This document shows positions 32,223-45,067 of a stretch of 64,000 bases of DNA, piece after piece; the first letter of the stretch is position 1; each line of letters starts with the position of its first letter. Made by a program: the position numbers and the translations under genes. The DNA lies in NCBI GenBank assembly GCA_033032865.1, contig JAWHQI010000028.1:9567001-9631000 (forward strand), in the 5' to 3' direction. The DNA is from Dactylorhiza incarnata (Eukaryota > Streptophyta > Magnoliopsida > Asparagales > Orchidaceae). Below the pieces are notes generated by a model, which saw nothing but the letters and a program-made list of their open reading frames with translations, ran no database searches and had not been told where the DNA came from.

Positions 32223-34640
32223 AACACCCCCATACTTAAGCTTTTGCTATTCCAGAGCAAAAGTAAGGGATACCTATAAGACGTTTAATAAAATTTCTAA
32301 TTTACTAAAGTTTTTATTAAATCAAAAGTAAGATCGAAATAAATTTAGGGTATTTAAAGAGGTAAGTCCAAAACTATGAAAGTAATTTAAAAAGAGCGAA
32401 AAATTTTTAGCGAGACTTCTAAAGTTAGCTAAATAGCGTCGATTATTGCAATCTTTGGTACCTTTTAATTAGAATAGAATTATATAAAACTTTAACTTTT
32501 TAAAGAAAATTTTTAAGAATAAATAAAGCCTACTAATTATGCTCTCTCAAACTTTTTTAAATTAAAATCTAGGTACAATTTTATTGGCTAAGGGGTAGGG
32601 GAAAAAAGGTAGCCTTGGCAAAAAGAAGAGTGCTTGGATTTAGGGGTGACAGATTTTATCCTCTCACCCCACCTTTTTGGTGGCCTTTGCTTTGATTCCC
32701 AGCGTTGGTTTACGCGGGAGAATTGAAATCATTTCTCAACTTAACCCAATGCCCGTGTTTACGGAATTATTAATTTTTTATTCCCATTGACACGGGATTT
32801 CTTTTAACAATATTGGGTGCCTGTGTTTACGGAATCTCTTTATTCCCATTGACACAGGATTTCTTTTAAAACTCCTACTTTTATTATTTTTATGCCAAGC
32901 TAAAGGGTGTTTATAAGGGGGGTTTCAAGAGAAATTCTAGATTAATAAAAAAGATTTTTGAGAGCAAGTTTAGTAGATTAAAAACATTCCTAAAGTTTCA
33001 CAAGTTTAGAGTTAGAATAATTGAATCTAAAGATGGTTTGCCAATATAATACAAAAAGGAATCTATTTAGGGTAAACCCGAGGTAGTGCTAAAAATTCTG
33101 TTCTAAAATTAAATTAAGATCGTAAGATTTTCTTTAATACTAAAAATTCCTCGATTTAAAATTTTCAAACTATGAAATGAATAAAATTGATTTAGCAAAT
33201 CATAAATAATGAAAAACGCTTAAAGATAAAACTAACCTAGCCTTGGAAATAACAAAAAGCTAAGTAGGGGTTTTATTTTATTTTTGGATTTTTGATAAGT
33301 TTTTCAGCAATTTTTTTGAAGTTTTTTAAGATATGATATATTTTTTTATTTTTGATTTTTCATAACAAAATACATATATAAATACAAAAAAGAGGAAGAA
33401 GAAAATTAAGAAAAGTTATATACAAAATATTTATGATTTTTTTTTTTTTTCTAAGAAAATTTTTTTTCATCATATATTTTTTTGATTTTTAATTTTGTTA
33501 AGAATATGTACATTAATAGAAAAAAAAGGAAAAGAAAAGGAAAGAGAGAAGGAAAAACATTTTTGGTGTTATGACAAAATGAATTTTGTTATAACAAATT
33601 TTTAAGTACATTTTTCATCATTTTTTTGGATTTTGATTTATTATTATAAATAAGGATTTTTATATACAAATAAAAGACATAAACATAAAACATTTATAAA
33701 ATTTTTTTTTTTCTGTGTTTTTTAATTTTTTTCTAAGTTAATTAAAGATTTTTTTGGATTTTTTTCTAATATGGGAGGGGCAAAAATAATTACAAAAAGA
33801 GGGAAAACACGCCCCCATACTTAAAACCAACATTGTCCTCAATGTTGAAGGTAAGTGTGAGGAACGAAAATATTTACAAAAAAAGGATGAAGATTTTAAT
33901 TACAAAATAGAAAAAATATATACAAGGATAATTACAAAAAAAGGGACTCCACGAATATATAAAAATTTTTTTTTTTTTTTTGGTTGTTTTAGTTTTTCGA
34001 AATGTACAAAACACGAATAGAATACGTATAAAAGAAGTAAAAAAAAACATATATTTTTTGGTATGATAAAAATAAATTTTTATCATCTTTTTATGTTATT
34101 ATTTATATTATAGGTATTTTTTTTGTTGTTTTGGTTTTAATTTTAAAATATGCATGTTTTAAAATATATCTAAATTTTAAGAAAGATAAAATAAGGTAAA
34201 ATAAAGAAAAAGCTTTAAGATAAAAACCAAGGAAGAAAGAAGAGAAATAAAAAGGTAAAAGCAACGGGGTTTTCTCGTTTCGAAATATCGACAAAAATCC
34301 CCTCTCGGGTCTGTCGAGTAATCCTACTTTGAGAAACTTCCTATTGTCTTATCTTAAAATTCCCAAAATTCTTTTTGATTTTTGTTTTAAAGTTTTTGCA
34401 TTATTTTATTTTGTTTTATGTTTCTTTTTTGAAAAAGAATGATAATTTAAAATATGCATAATTATTAATTTTATTATTATTATTATTACTTTTGGTTTTT
34501 TTTATTTATTTATTATTTATTATTATTATTTATTATTATTATTTTTGTTTAAGTTTTTATTTTTTTGAAATGAAAATTTATTTCATCATTTTTTGGGTTT
34601 TATAAAAAAAAGAGCGTAATTGGATAAATATGGGGGTGCC
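32223..34640 (-). other. Athila-1 3' non-coding region with two polypurine-tract-like motifs
   Basis: About 2.4 kb of very AT-rich DNA with no credible ORF between the end of pol and the 3' LTR. The polypurine tract beside the LTR (32223-32240, minus strand AAGTATGGGGGTGTT) has a near copy 1.6 kb inside at 33808-33823. No envelope-like ORF of the kind some Athila members carry is present. Confidence 0.75.
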
Positions 34641-35920
34641 TCCCACGAGCGCTTTGTTTATCGTCTCGTAGCTTGACTCGTTGGCGGGGTACGATCTTTT
34701 TAGAGGTGGGGGAGGGGTATGGAATTTAACTTCCCTCCCAGTTGATCCCCCGCGTGGTAGAGTTTTAGTCGGTGACGGTTAACTTTTAAGTCGCCTTTTT
34801 CCGTGTGGGTGATAAGGACGGTCCCGTATGGCCAAACCTCTTTCACTTGAAAGGGGCCGGACCAACGGGATTTTAGTTTCCCCGGAAAAAGACGAAGACG
34901 TGAGTTATATAGGAGGACGAGATCGCCCGGCGCAAATGATTTTGGAAATTTAATTTTGCGGTCGTGGTAAAATTTCGAGCGTTCCTTATAAAATTTATTA
35001 CTCTCGTAAGCGTTCGCACGCCATTCATCGAGTTCGTTTCATTGGAATTTCCAGTTTTCGGCGGTTAAATTATGATCGAGATTTAAGAGTTTTAACGCCC
35101 AAAAAGCGCGGTGCTCTAATTCTACGGGCAAATGGCATGCCTTGCCGTAGACTAATCGATAAGGCGTACAACCGATTGCGGTCTTGTACGCCGTACGATA
35201 TGCCCACAGCGCGTCGTCTAATTTAAGTGCCCAATCCTTCCTATTAGTTGAAACGATTTTTTCTAATATGCATTTGATTTCCCGATTTACTACCTCCACT
35301 TGGCCGCTCGTTTGGGGGTGATAGGCGGTGGCGAGCTTATGCGTGACGCCATATTTGGTTAATATTTTTGCAAACTGGGCGTTGCAAAAGTGCGTACCCC
35401 TATCACTAACTATCGCACGGGGCGTACCGAAGCGAGAAAATAATTTTTTAAGAAAGTTGACGACGACTCTCGCATCGTTGGTGGGGAGAGCTTGCGCTTC
35501 CGCCCACCTAGATACGTAGTCGACCGCCACTAAAATGTAGCGATTTGTATATGAAGGAGGTAGGGGGCCTATGAAATTTATGCCCCATAAATCGAAAATC
35601 TCGCATTCTAAATAAAAATTTTGGGGCATCTCGTCGCGACGAGAGATGTTACCCGACCGTTGACAGTTATCGCATGCGCTCACAAAAGTGTGAGCGTCTT
35701 TGAAGAGAGCGGGCCAATAAAAGCCCGCCTCCAGCGCCTTCTGCGCGGTCCGGTTGGCTTGATAATGCCCCCCTGCCGGCCCTTCGTGGCAGTGCCGCAA
35801 AATTTGCGCACCCTCCTCGTTCGAAACGCATCTCCGCACGATTTGGTCCGCGCAGACGCGAAATAAGAAAGGGTCCTCCCAAAAGTAATTTTTCAAATCA
35901 GAAAAGAATTTCTTCTTTTG
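34641..35920 (-). pseudogene. pol: Athila-1 integrase
   Basis: It continues the polyprotein frame after TAG 35921-35923. The N-terminal zinc domain has the HHCC pattern ([12 protein letters not shown]...CDNCQRSG). The core reads [11 protein letters not shown] where the family has Asp: codon AAT at 35576-35578, so the first catalytic acid is lost. The second Asp (VSDRGTHF) and the Glu ([10 protein letters not shown]) are kept. A TGA at 35039-35041 cuts the frame. The C-terminal SH3-like part continues beyond it ([30 protein letters not shown]) to about 34641. Confidence 0.9.
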
Positions 35921-37048
35921 CTATTTTGAAAAGTCTTTCGGGAGCACCCGCGCAACTAAATAGTTGGCGTAGTCTGCGAACCAAGGCGAGGGAGAAGTTT
36001 TTAAATTATTTAAAGCTAAAAGACGCTCCTCGGGAAATCGATCATCGATTTCCGGTTCGAAGAGCGCTTCCGCGATTGGGTGCTCTAAACGAGAAAGGTG
36101 GTCGGCCGCTAAATTTTCGGCCCCCTTCTTATCGCGGATCTCTAAATCAAATTCTTGTAATAGGAGGATCCATCGAAGAAGGCGGGGCTTAGCGTCCATT
36201 TTTTCTAATAAATATTTTAGGGCGGAGTGGTCGGTAAATATAATAATTTTTGAAAGCGTGACGTAGGGCCTAAACTTATCTATGGCGAAGACGACGGCAA
36301 GGAGTTCCTTTTCCGTTGTCGTATAATTAGCCTGTGCGGCCGTGAGCGTGCGGGACGCGTAGTAGATAGGATGAAAATATTTATTAACGCGTTGGCCTAA
36401 TACGGCCCCTACCGCTATATCACTCGCGTCGCACATAATCTCAAACGGAAGGGTCCAATCGGGCGCCACCAGAATGGGAGAATGGATAAGTTTATTTTTT
36501 ATGGCATTGAATGCCTCTACGCACGCGTTATCAAAAATAAATGGAGATTCCTTCTCCAGGAGGTGGGTTAGCGGTTTTGTTATTTTGGAAAAGTTTTGAA
36601 TAAACCGCCTATAGAAACCCGCGTGGCCAAGAAAACTACGGATTGATTTTATATTTGAGGGCGCGGGGAGTTTTTCAATTATTTCGACCTTGGCCTTGTC
36701 GACCTCCATCCCTCTTTCAGAAATTTTGTGGCCGAGAACTAGGCCTTCTCGAACCATAAAATTACACTTTTCCCAGTTTAAAACCAGGTTCGTGTATTCG
36801 CATCGTTGGAGGACTCGATCTAAATTTTGGAGGCAGTTTTGGAAGGAGCTTCCAAAAACCGAGAAGTCATCCATAAAGACTTCCATAATATCCTCTACGA
36901 GCTCTCCAAAGATCTCCATCATACATCGTTGAAATGTAGCTGGCGCATTGCAGAGGCCGAATGGCATCCTTCGGTACGCGAAGGTACCGAAGGGGCACGT
37001 AAAGGTTGTTTTCTCCTGGTCTTCGGGGGAGATAGGAATTTGTAAAAA
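35921..37048 (-). pseudogene. pol: Athila-1 reverse transcriptase catalytic part and RNase H
   Basis: It is in the same frame as the upstream Gag-RT piece. RT landmarks are [16 protein letters not shown], active site [10 protein letters not shown] and [20 protein letters not shown] rather than YVDD is normal in this lineage. RNase H follows with [28 protein letters not shown] and [11 protein letters not shown], then HLSRLEHP. It is bounded by in-frame TAA (37049-37051) and TAG (35921-35923). Confidence 0.93.
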
Positions 37049-40000
37049 TTACGATAGACCATCGAGAAAACAATAATAAGGATGACCCGATAGTCGCTCC
37101 AATATTTGATCGATAAATGGTAACGGAAAGTGGTCTTTGCGGGTGGCATCATTTAATTTTCGGTAATCGATGCACACCCTCCAACCCGTAACAGTACGAG
37201 TTGGAATTAATTCGTTATGTTCATTTGCCACTACCGTTATACCGCCCTTTTTAGGCACGACATGAATGGGACTAACCCACGTGCTGTCGGATATAGGGTA
37301 GATAATCCCCGCATCCATTAATTTTATTACTTCAGCCTTAACGACCTCCCGCATATTCGGGTTAAGTCGTCGCTGAGGCTGGATGGTTTTGCGGGAATTA
37401 TCTTCTAAGAAGATTTTGTGCGTGCAAAAAGAGGGATTTATCCCCCTAATATCGGAAATCTGCCATGCAATTGCATGGCGATGCGTGGATAAAACTTTAA
37501 CTAATTCGGAGGTTTCTGAATCAGATAAAGAAGACGAAATAATAACCGGGAGTTTTAAGTCCGCGGCGAGAAAAGCGTATTTTAAATGGTCGGGGAGTGG
37601 CTTAAGCTCCAAGACCGGGGGATCTTCGTAAGAAGTTGTTATTTTTAAACTTTTAGAATTAAAAGATTCGAAAGGCGAATCTGGCGGTAGCTCGTCCAAA
37701 GGGGCGAGGTCCGCCAAATACGGTTCGTCTAAATTTAAAGCGAGTAATTCATAAAGCGAAGAACACTCATCCTCGAACGCGGATTCTAAGTGAAAGCAAG
37801 AATCATCGTTCGATAAAGAATTTCGCATCGAGGGATTAATAAGAAGGGTAACTTCGTCGTCCCCTACCCGAAGGAGGAGGCGACCGTTACTCACATCAAT
37901 TAATGCGCGAGAGGTCGCGAGGAAAGGGCGACCGAGGATAATTGGTACCTCAGCGTCTTCCTCGATGTCGAGGATGACGAAGTCTACCGGAAAGATAAAC
38001 TTGTCAACCTTGACCAGAACGTCCTCCACTACCCCGATAGGATATTTTATCGAGCGATCCGCGAGTTGGATGCTCATTTTTGTTGGGGTGGGAACACCCA
38101 AATCCAGTTTTTTAAAGAGGGAGAAGGGCATCAAATTGATGCTCGCTCCCAGGTCCGCTAGGGCGTACTTTATTAATAAATTGCCGAATAGGTACGGGAT
38201 GGAAATCCTTCCCGAGTCGTTTAGTTTAGGCGGCAATTTATTAAGTAGGACCGTCGAGCATTCCGCATTTAAGGAAACACGCGAAATACCCTCGAGCTTC
38301 TTTTTATTAGAAAGGAGCTCCTTAAGGTATTTCGCATATTTCGGCATTTGTGAGAGTGCCTCGCAGAAGGGGACGTTAATTTGAATTTGTTTAAAAATTT
38401 GTAAAAACTTTTTGTAATTTTCGTCCTCCTTCTCTTTATTAAGTTTTGCGGGGTACGGAATTTGCGGGCTCGAGACGCCCGGCGCTAATAATTTTTTTTC
38501 CGTATCTAATAAAATAAAAGACGAGGGTGCAGGGGTCGGAGGCAAAACAGTTACCTGATGCTCAACCCGCAATGGGGAGTCGACCTCCTTGCCGCTGCGA
38601 AGGGTAATGGCGTGGGCATTTTCACGCGGGGTCTGCTCCGAGTTCCCCGGTAGTGCTCCAAGTGGCCGCTCGGAGACCATTTTTGCAAGCTGTCCAACCT
38701 GCATTTCTAAATTTTTTAGCGATCCGGTTATATTCCGGATATTTGCGTCGTTGGAAGCCATATATTTTGCAAAAATCTCCTCGAGCGGAGAAGGTTTTGG
38801 AGGAGGAGGCGCAAAACCCTGCTGAAATCCTTGGGGATATCCATGCGGAAATCCTTGCGAGATCGCAGGTGGAGGGCGTTGCGCATTATTAGGGTTACTC
38901 CAGGAGAAGTTCGGGTGACTCCTCCAACCCGGGTTATAGTTATTACTATATGGGTTGAAGGGCGCCCGCACTTGGTTACCCACGTAATCCACCGATTCCT
39001 CGCATAAATTATTATTATTATTAATATTATTATTAAGATTATTATTATTGAGATTATTAAAATTATTATTATTATTATTAGGATTATTAAAATTATTATT
39101 ATTATTATTAGGATTATTAGCCCAAGCGGGAGTGGAGGAGGAAGCAGTCATCTCCGCCACTTGCTTACTTAGTCGCTCGACCTGCGAGGCTAAGTGAGTA
39201 GTGGCATCCACTTCGAAAATACCAGCCGGTTTAGGAGGACGCGACCTTGGCACGTTCCATTGGTACGCGTTCATGGCCATTTCTTCGATCAGAGCTTGAG
39301 CGGCCTCCGGGGTTTTGTTGTTTAACGTTCCCCCGGCGGCTGCGTCGATCATCTGTCTCGTTGAAAAATTCAAGCCGTTATAGAACGTTTGTACCTGAAG
39401 CCAAGTTGGTAGCGCGTGATGAGGACACCTACGCAAATATACTTTAAAACGTTCCCAAGTCTCGTAGAGAGACTCGGAATCGAATTGAATGAAGGATGCG
39501 ATATCGGTGCGTAATTTAGCGGTTTTTGACGGAGGAAAATATTTAGTTAGAAAATTCTCCGTCAATTCGGCCCACGTGGTTATGGACCCTCTCGGAAGAG
39601 AAGTCAACCACGATTTCGCCTTTGTCCGCAGGGAAAAGGGAAATAAGCGCAAGCGAATGGCGTCATCGCTGACGCCATTAATCTTGAAGGTGTCGCAAAT
39701 TTCTAAAAAATTATTAAGGTGTTGGTTTGGGTCCTCATCTGGCAAACCGTCGAACTGAATCGACTGTTGTACCATTTGAATTATACTGGATTTGATTTCG
39801 AAATTATTATTAGCTACCGCAGGGCGGGTAACGCTCGATCCTGTATCCTCTAAATTTGACCTAGCATAATAGGCCATGGTCCATTGTGGGGCCGCATTTA
39901 GATTAGGATCGCCCATCACGCCTATATATATATCGCCGACGGATTCTTCGGGATCTATTTGTAGATTTTGATTATGAGATCGGCGGCGCTCGTGAAGCGT

Positions 40001-40060
40001 GCGCTCGATTTCGGGATCAAAAGGTAATATTGGATTATCCGAAGATTCGCCTCGGGTCAT
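37049..40060 (-). pseudogene. gag-pol: Athila-1 Gag, protease and RT N-terminus
   Basis: A 1003-codon open frame from ATG 40060. Gag carries NPILPFDPEIERT near the start and the retrotransposon Gag core (LRLFPFSLRTKAKSWL, WERFKVYLRRCPHH). An Asn-rich tract follows (codons from 39005-39120) where related Gags have a CCHC knuckle. Only one Cys of such a motif is visible, before EESVDYVGN. Protease shows ALADLGASINLMP near residue 640 and IILGRPFLATSRALID. RT starts with WVSPIHVVPKKGG and RVCIDYRKLN. It ends at TAA 37049-37051 just before LQIPISPED. Apart from three stops the polyprotein is one frame. Confidence 0.92.
39008..39118. repeat. (ATT)n microsatellite encoding poly-Asn in Athila-1 Gag
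   Basis: Imperfect ATT/AAT repeats, read as AAT codons on the minus strand, give runs of up to six Asn with Phe, Leu, Pro and Ile interruptions. Confidence 0.9.
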
Positions 40061-40470
40061 ACACTATTTTTTTAATTAATTTTTTGAAGAGTTTTTTTTT
40101 CTTTTATAGATTTTTTTTTTTTGATGTTTTTGTTTTAGAAATATTTTTACAAAGATAAAAAAGAAAGGAAAGAAAGTAAAAGAGAATAATATATTTTTTT
40201 GGGTTTTTCTTTACTTAAGTAAAATATATAAATATATATATTTTTTTTTGGGTTTGATTTTTGTGGGGCTTTTATATGAAAATATATGTAGCTATATTCG
40301 AAAATATATGTAAAAAAGGAAAATTGAAAAATATAAGTATATATTTTTTTTTTATTTTTCTTTACTTAGATAGTGTATTTTTTTTTTTGTTTTTGGTTTT
40401 TTAGATAGAAAAAGAGATGAAATATAAGATAAAATTAATAGCGTTTACTATTTCAAAATAACGACACAAG
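40061..40470 (-). other. Athila-1 5' leader
   Basis: About 400 bp of AT-rich leader between the primer site and the Gag ATG, with long T runs. Nothing else is recognised. Confidence 0.7.
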
Positions 40471-40488
40471 TCCCCGGCAACGGCGCCA
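40471..40488 (-). other. Athila-1 primer binding site (tRNA-Asp)
   Basis: The minus strand reads TGGCGCCGTTGCCGGGGA, complementary to the 3' end of plant tRNA-Asp, the primer known for Athila elements. It is separated from the LTR by six bases. Confidence 0.9.
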
Positions 40489-40494
40489 AAAACT

Positions 40495-42938
40495 TGATAC
40501 GTTAAAATTAGTTTTTTTGAAAAAGGTGTGAAGCCTTGCTTTCTTCTTTTATTAGAATTCGGCGCGTTTTCGAAGAGTCCCGCGAGTAATCCTACTTCGA
40601 AGAATTACCCGTTATCCTATCGAAAGATAGAAGTAACGGCCTTTTCCTCTTTCGAAATATCGAAGATTACTCTTTGGCCGCGTCGCCAAAAGCTAAGTAG
40701 AAAAGATTGAAAAAGGGTTTTATGTTGAAATTAAAATTGAAAGCTTTTTGAAAATATTGTTGCAACAATTTTTTGAGTAGTTGCAACAATTCTTTAAGAG
40801 CGTTTTAAAACTTCTTTTACCTTGAGCTAGTTGCAACAACCAAAGAGGTGTTGCAACAAATTTTTTAGTGTTTTTAAAAGAGAGTTTTTTAAAAAGTGCT
40901 TTAGAGAGAAAGCTTTTGGGTTTATGTAATTATCCGGACTAAAATCAATAAAGGCAAGTGGACCTTATCGATAGTAGTATAGGATATTTCTTTTGAAATA
41001 TCAAGGTCGTATTTTTCCAAGGTCGTATCGATTATTTCTACTTCTTAGGAACGCGCTATTATTTTATCGAAAAGAGTTTGAAATTGATTTTTATGATTTT
41101 ATGGAAAATATAGTGACGAAAATGATAACTATCGCGGGCTTGGTGTGCGTTTAGCAAAAACCAAGAAAAGCGATGAAAAGAAAAAGAACGAAAACGTTAA
41201 TTTAAAAAGTAGTTTTGCTTAGAATTTTTTAGGGTTTTATAAAACGATAATGATAACTACGGCGATAATAAGCGATTGAGCGGGTAGCGGAATTAAGCAA
41301 AAAGCAAATATATAAAAAATAAAAGACGCACTAATTGAAAACTCACGCACTCTACAGAATTAAAATGAAAGCTGTAAATTGCAGAAATTGAAGAAATGCG
41401 ATCCCTACCCAAATAGGTAGAGGGGAAATAAATGCGTGAGCAAGTCCTATCCAAACGGATAGGCGGGAAATAAATGCGTGAGCAAGTCCTATCCAAACGG
41501 ATAGGCGGGAAATAAATGCGTGAGCAAGTCCTATCCAAACGGATAGGCGGGAAATAAATGCGTGAGCAAGTCCTATCCAAACGGATAGGCGGGAAATAAA
41601 TGCGTGAGCAAGTCCTATCCAAACGGATAGGCGGGAAATAAATGCGTGACGGAAATGAAAACTATTCGATTACAAAAAAGGCGCAAACTTTATACTCATA
41701 CACACACCCACTCTACGTTAATGAAATCTAATTAAATTAAAACAAATCTAAACTCATACACTCACACACACAACAATAATGAAACTAAGTTAAAAAGAAA
41801 AGAAAATCTACTCTCATACACACACACACGCACTTACAAAAAAAACAAAAAGAAAGTAAAAACACCAAATCAAAACAAAACAAAAAAATTATTTAAACTC
41901 CTACACTCACACACACTAATATGAAATCATCTAAAAATTACAACAAAGCTAAAAATAAGAAAATCAAACTCATACACACACACATACAAATTAAAATGAC
42001 AACTTAACAAAAATTACAAAATTACATAAAACTAAAAATAAAAAGAAAAAGAACAAAAAGAGAACACACACACACTAAAACAAAGAGAGACAATAATTAC
42101 AAGCTTAATTTATTTCCATCAAAAAAGGGGTTACAAAACTAGAGAGAGAAAGTGCAAAATTACAAAAATTACAAAACACCAAAAATCAGCAAAATGGAAC
42201 AAAACCTTAAGAGAAGCTCCCAAAATTTTGAACCCTTGGACTCAGCTGAAACTGGCTATTTATAGAAAAAATTTTAGGATTACACGCCCTCGGACACGGG
42301 CGTGTCTGAGGGCGTGACACGGCTTGGGGTGCGAATAGCCAGAACAGCTGGATCCAGGCAGGCATCTGGAAGGCTTGACCGGCGACTTCGGAAGTACACG
42401 GGCGTGTTCCAAGTAACACGGGCGTGTTCGATGTCGGCATTGTGTTGTCGGCTGCTGGGCGTGACGGGCGGCGTGTCCTTTGTTCTTCCAGAAGAAATTG
42501 AGGGGTCACGGCCTCGGTCACGGGCGTGACCCGATCACGGCCGTGACATTGGGCGTGACATTGACATCTTGGCTCGAATCTGGGCTTGGTCATTCAACAC
42601 GGGCGTGACCATGGTACACGGCCTCGGTCACGGGCGTGACCGAGGTACACGGCCTCGGTCACGGGCGTGACCGAGGTCGTGACTTGATGTTTGAGTTGGA
42701 AAAAGAACATGGAAAAGAAAATGTTAGGGATTAATGAACACGCCCTTGGACACGGGCGTGACCAAGGGCGTGACTTAACAAAATTACAAAAACTTTACAA
42801 AATTAAAATAAAACTAAGTTAAAAACAAAAATAACAAAAACAAACATTTTATTCATTAATTTACATATATTATTTAGAAATATAATTAAAATTATACTAA
42901 AAATTATAAAGAAAAATGCGTATATTTACTATTCATCA
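40495..42938 (-). repeat. Athila-1 5' LTR
   Basis: 2444 bp. It has five 42-bp units (41441-41650), the TATA box at 42256-42265 and one extra CACGGGCGTG unit near 42645 relative to the 3' LTR. Otherwise it is nearly identical by eye. Confidence 0.94.
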
Positions 42939-42943
42939 ACGAC

Positions 42944-43338
42944 CAATGGTCGTGCGCACTATCGTAAGTGGTCATGCGCGCTGGTCGAGACAGAACTCAT
43001 AAAATGGGGGTTAAGTGCGCACGATCAGCGGCGCACGACTAGTGGTCGTGCGCAATAGAACCAGTGATCGTGCGCAGTGTTCCTGTACAGAATTGTACTG
43101 GGGACACCTGCACGACTCCTGTTCCTATAGAAATGCTAATCAGGCCACTGAATGTGGCACTCAACAATACGATAAGGCTATCAAAAGAGAGTAAGCATAA
43201 AAACACACCAAATTAGGCCAAGAAGTGCACCTAGCATAGAATGACAAATATGAGCTAAAACAAGGCTAAAGTGCAGTGGAATGACTAGAAAAACGGCCCA
43301 GATGAGTCCATATTTGTGTATATAATTGGGACTCATCA
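42944..43338 (-). repeat. NA-1 3' LTR, second segment
   Basis: It resumes after Athila-1 and ends GGGACTCATCA at 43338, matching 47263-47657. It carries GCACGACTAGTGGTCGTGCG palindromes. The polypurine tract (43339-43352, minus strand AAGTCTGGGGGTG) follows. Confidence 0.9.
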
Positions 43339-45067
43339 CACCCCCAGACTTACCTGTTAGCGCATCCCGAGCAAACCATCTCTCGCGGACAGGAAAAACA
43401 TAAGCTGACAAAGAAATTATCAAGCGGTGTACCATGCGAAGTCGCATGCTCACACGCGTAGAAATACAATAGATAAAATTCCTAATTATGCATATTAGTT
43501 TATAATTTCCTAGGAGCGTATTTATATATTACATTTACTCAAAAATTGAATCACGGTGAATCATAAGGTCGCACATAGGAAGAAAGTAAACTGAACGCTA
43601 AAACAAGCATTGCCAAAGATCGGGGCTCGAGACAACTCCATTGAAATCCATCAATGTCGGTGACCATAAGCTTGCCCGTTCGCGCTCTCTCCACGGCACT
43701 GGTTTGACTCAAATGCGTGAATCAATAGGACTTTAGGATTTAAATGGGGCTTGGGTTTAGGTGAGGTATACAATGATAAAGACGATGGCTCAAATACTAA
43801 ACCCAAATGAGCTAGTGCAGAAATTCTCCTCATTCACCACACAAATACGCGGGTACACCACACCCCCAGACTTGGATTTGACTACATGGGTGTGTGCACC
43901 GCCTAATCCCAAACATACATTTATACACAGATTTTTCAATTAAGCTCATATCTTCTTCTTTTCTTCTCACTTCTCTTCTTTTTCTTATTTTCTTTTTCTT
44001 TTCACATATTTTCAGCAATTTAAACAATGATGCATATCCGCATTTTCACAAACATATCACCACATCAACAACCCAATCATGAAAGTAATATACTATAGCT
44101 CAAATTTGGGTGTGCGACTAGGATTGGCTTTGGGGCTTTGGTGAAATAAAAGTGGGGCTGAATCAAAGAACGGGTAGGCACAACTGGGCTAGCGAGGATA
44201 AAGCGATAGGAATGGGTAAAAAGGCTCAACCGGGCCAAAATGATGGCCTACATCACATTCACACAAATGACTAACCGTATACCCATGCTTCAAGAATCGC
44301 TTGGGGCAAGTTCTAGCCACCGAGAAAGATGATCCTTCCTCCCGACTCGGGCAATACAAGGCTAACGAACGCCTACACACATTCTTATGCTACCGCCTGA
44401 TTCACACCGGATTCACCACTTTTTTGAGTAAAGTAAACAATATCTACGCTAATAAAAAAATATAATCTAAAAGCCTAAAAATAAATCGAATCTACACGAA
44501 TTTCTAAGCGAGACATGAGTACTCGACTAGGAGCACTACAGGAGTCAACATTTTACTCCGCCTCATAATCCTAAGCCAGCACAGTGATTTTCCAAATCAC
44601 ACGAAAAGAAATGAGTTCGGCTCAAGACGTGCCAACAGCTAAGTGCGCGCTCATGTGGGTGCTGTGGTGTGCAATGAAACTGAACAAAACAAAAATAAAT
44701 GACAGCTCCTAGTATGCTGTGCAATCTTGCACGTGAGTGGGTAAACGGAACTACTCTCCCCCAGACTTAAACTAAACAAAATGCGCAAAATATAGCTATG
44801 AAATTCAAAATAATGCTAGGGAAAGAGAGAACCCAGTGCTCAGAAATGAGCACACCAGAAGATTGGCGTGTAAGCTAAAATGAGCCGCAGCATCTGCCAT
44901 CCAGAAAAGATACCTGCAGGGGTCAGCTCCGCAGAAACAAAAGAAAATAGAAAACTAAAAAAAATACTATTAACTAAACATGATTAGATGAAATAAAAAT
45001 GCAGAAAAGAAAGATAACTACTGGGGTTATTGTCATCCCAGCACGACTTATTCAAAAACTAAAGGTT
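43339..45067 (-). other. NA-1 3' internal region with three polypurine-tract-like motifs
   Basis: No convincing ORF. CCCCCAGACTT occurs at the LTR border (43339), at 43861 and at about 44757. Homologous sequence with the same motif order and spacing is in NA-2 (57413, 57931, about 58834). Confidence 0.75.

Larger units (their letters stand above)
29727..42938 (-). mobile_element. Athila-1: Ty3/gypsy element nested in the NA-1 LTR
   Basis: 13.2 kb, ends TGATACGTTAAAATTAG and TATTCATCA, target duplication ACGAC. The LTRs are 2496 bp (29727-32222) and 2444 bp (40495-42938) and look nearly identical; they differ mainly in tandem-repeat number. The primer site matches tRNA-Asp (40471-40488). One minus-strand frame encodes Gag, protease, RT, RNase H and integrase in gypsy order, with FDPEIERT, DLGAS and FMDDFSVFG signatures of the Athila/Tat group. 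This is the innermost and so the youngest insertion of its nest. Three in-frame stops and an integrase Asp-to-Asn change inactivate it. Confidence 0.95.

Noticed and set aside
37383..39758. Plus-strand ORFs across Athila-1 as host genes
   Set aside because: They are antisense shadows of the polyprotein frame and show no known motif.
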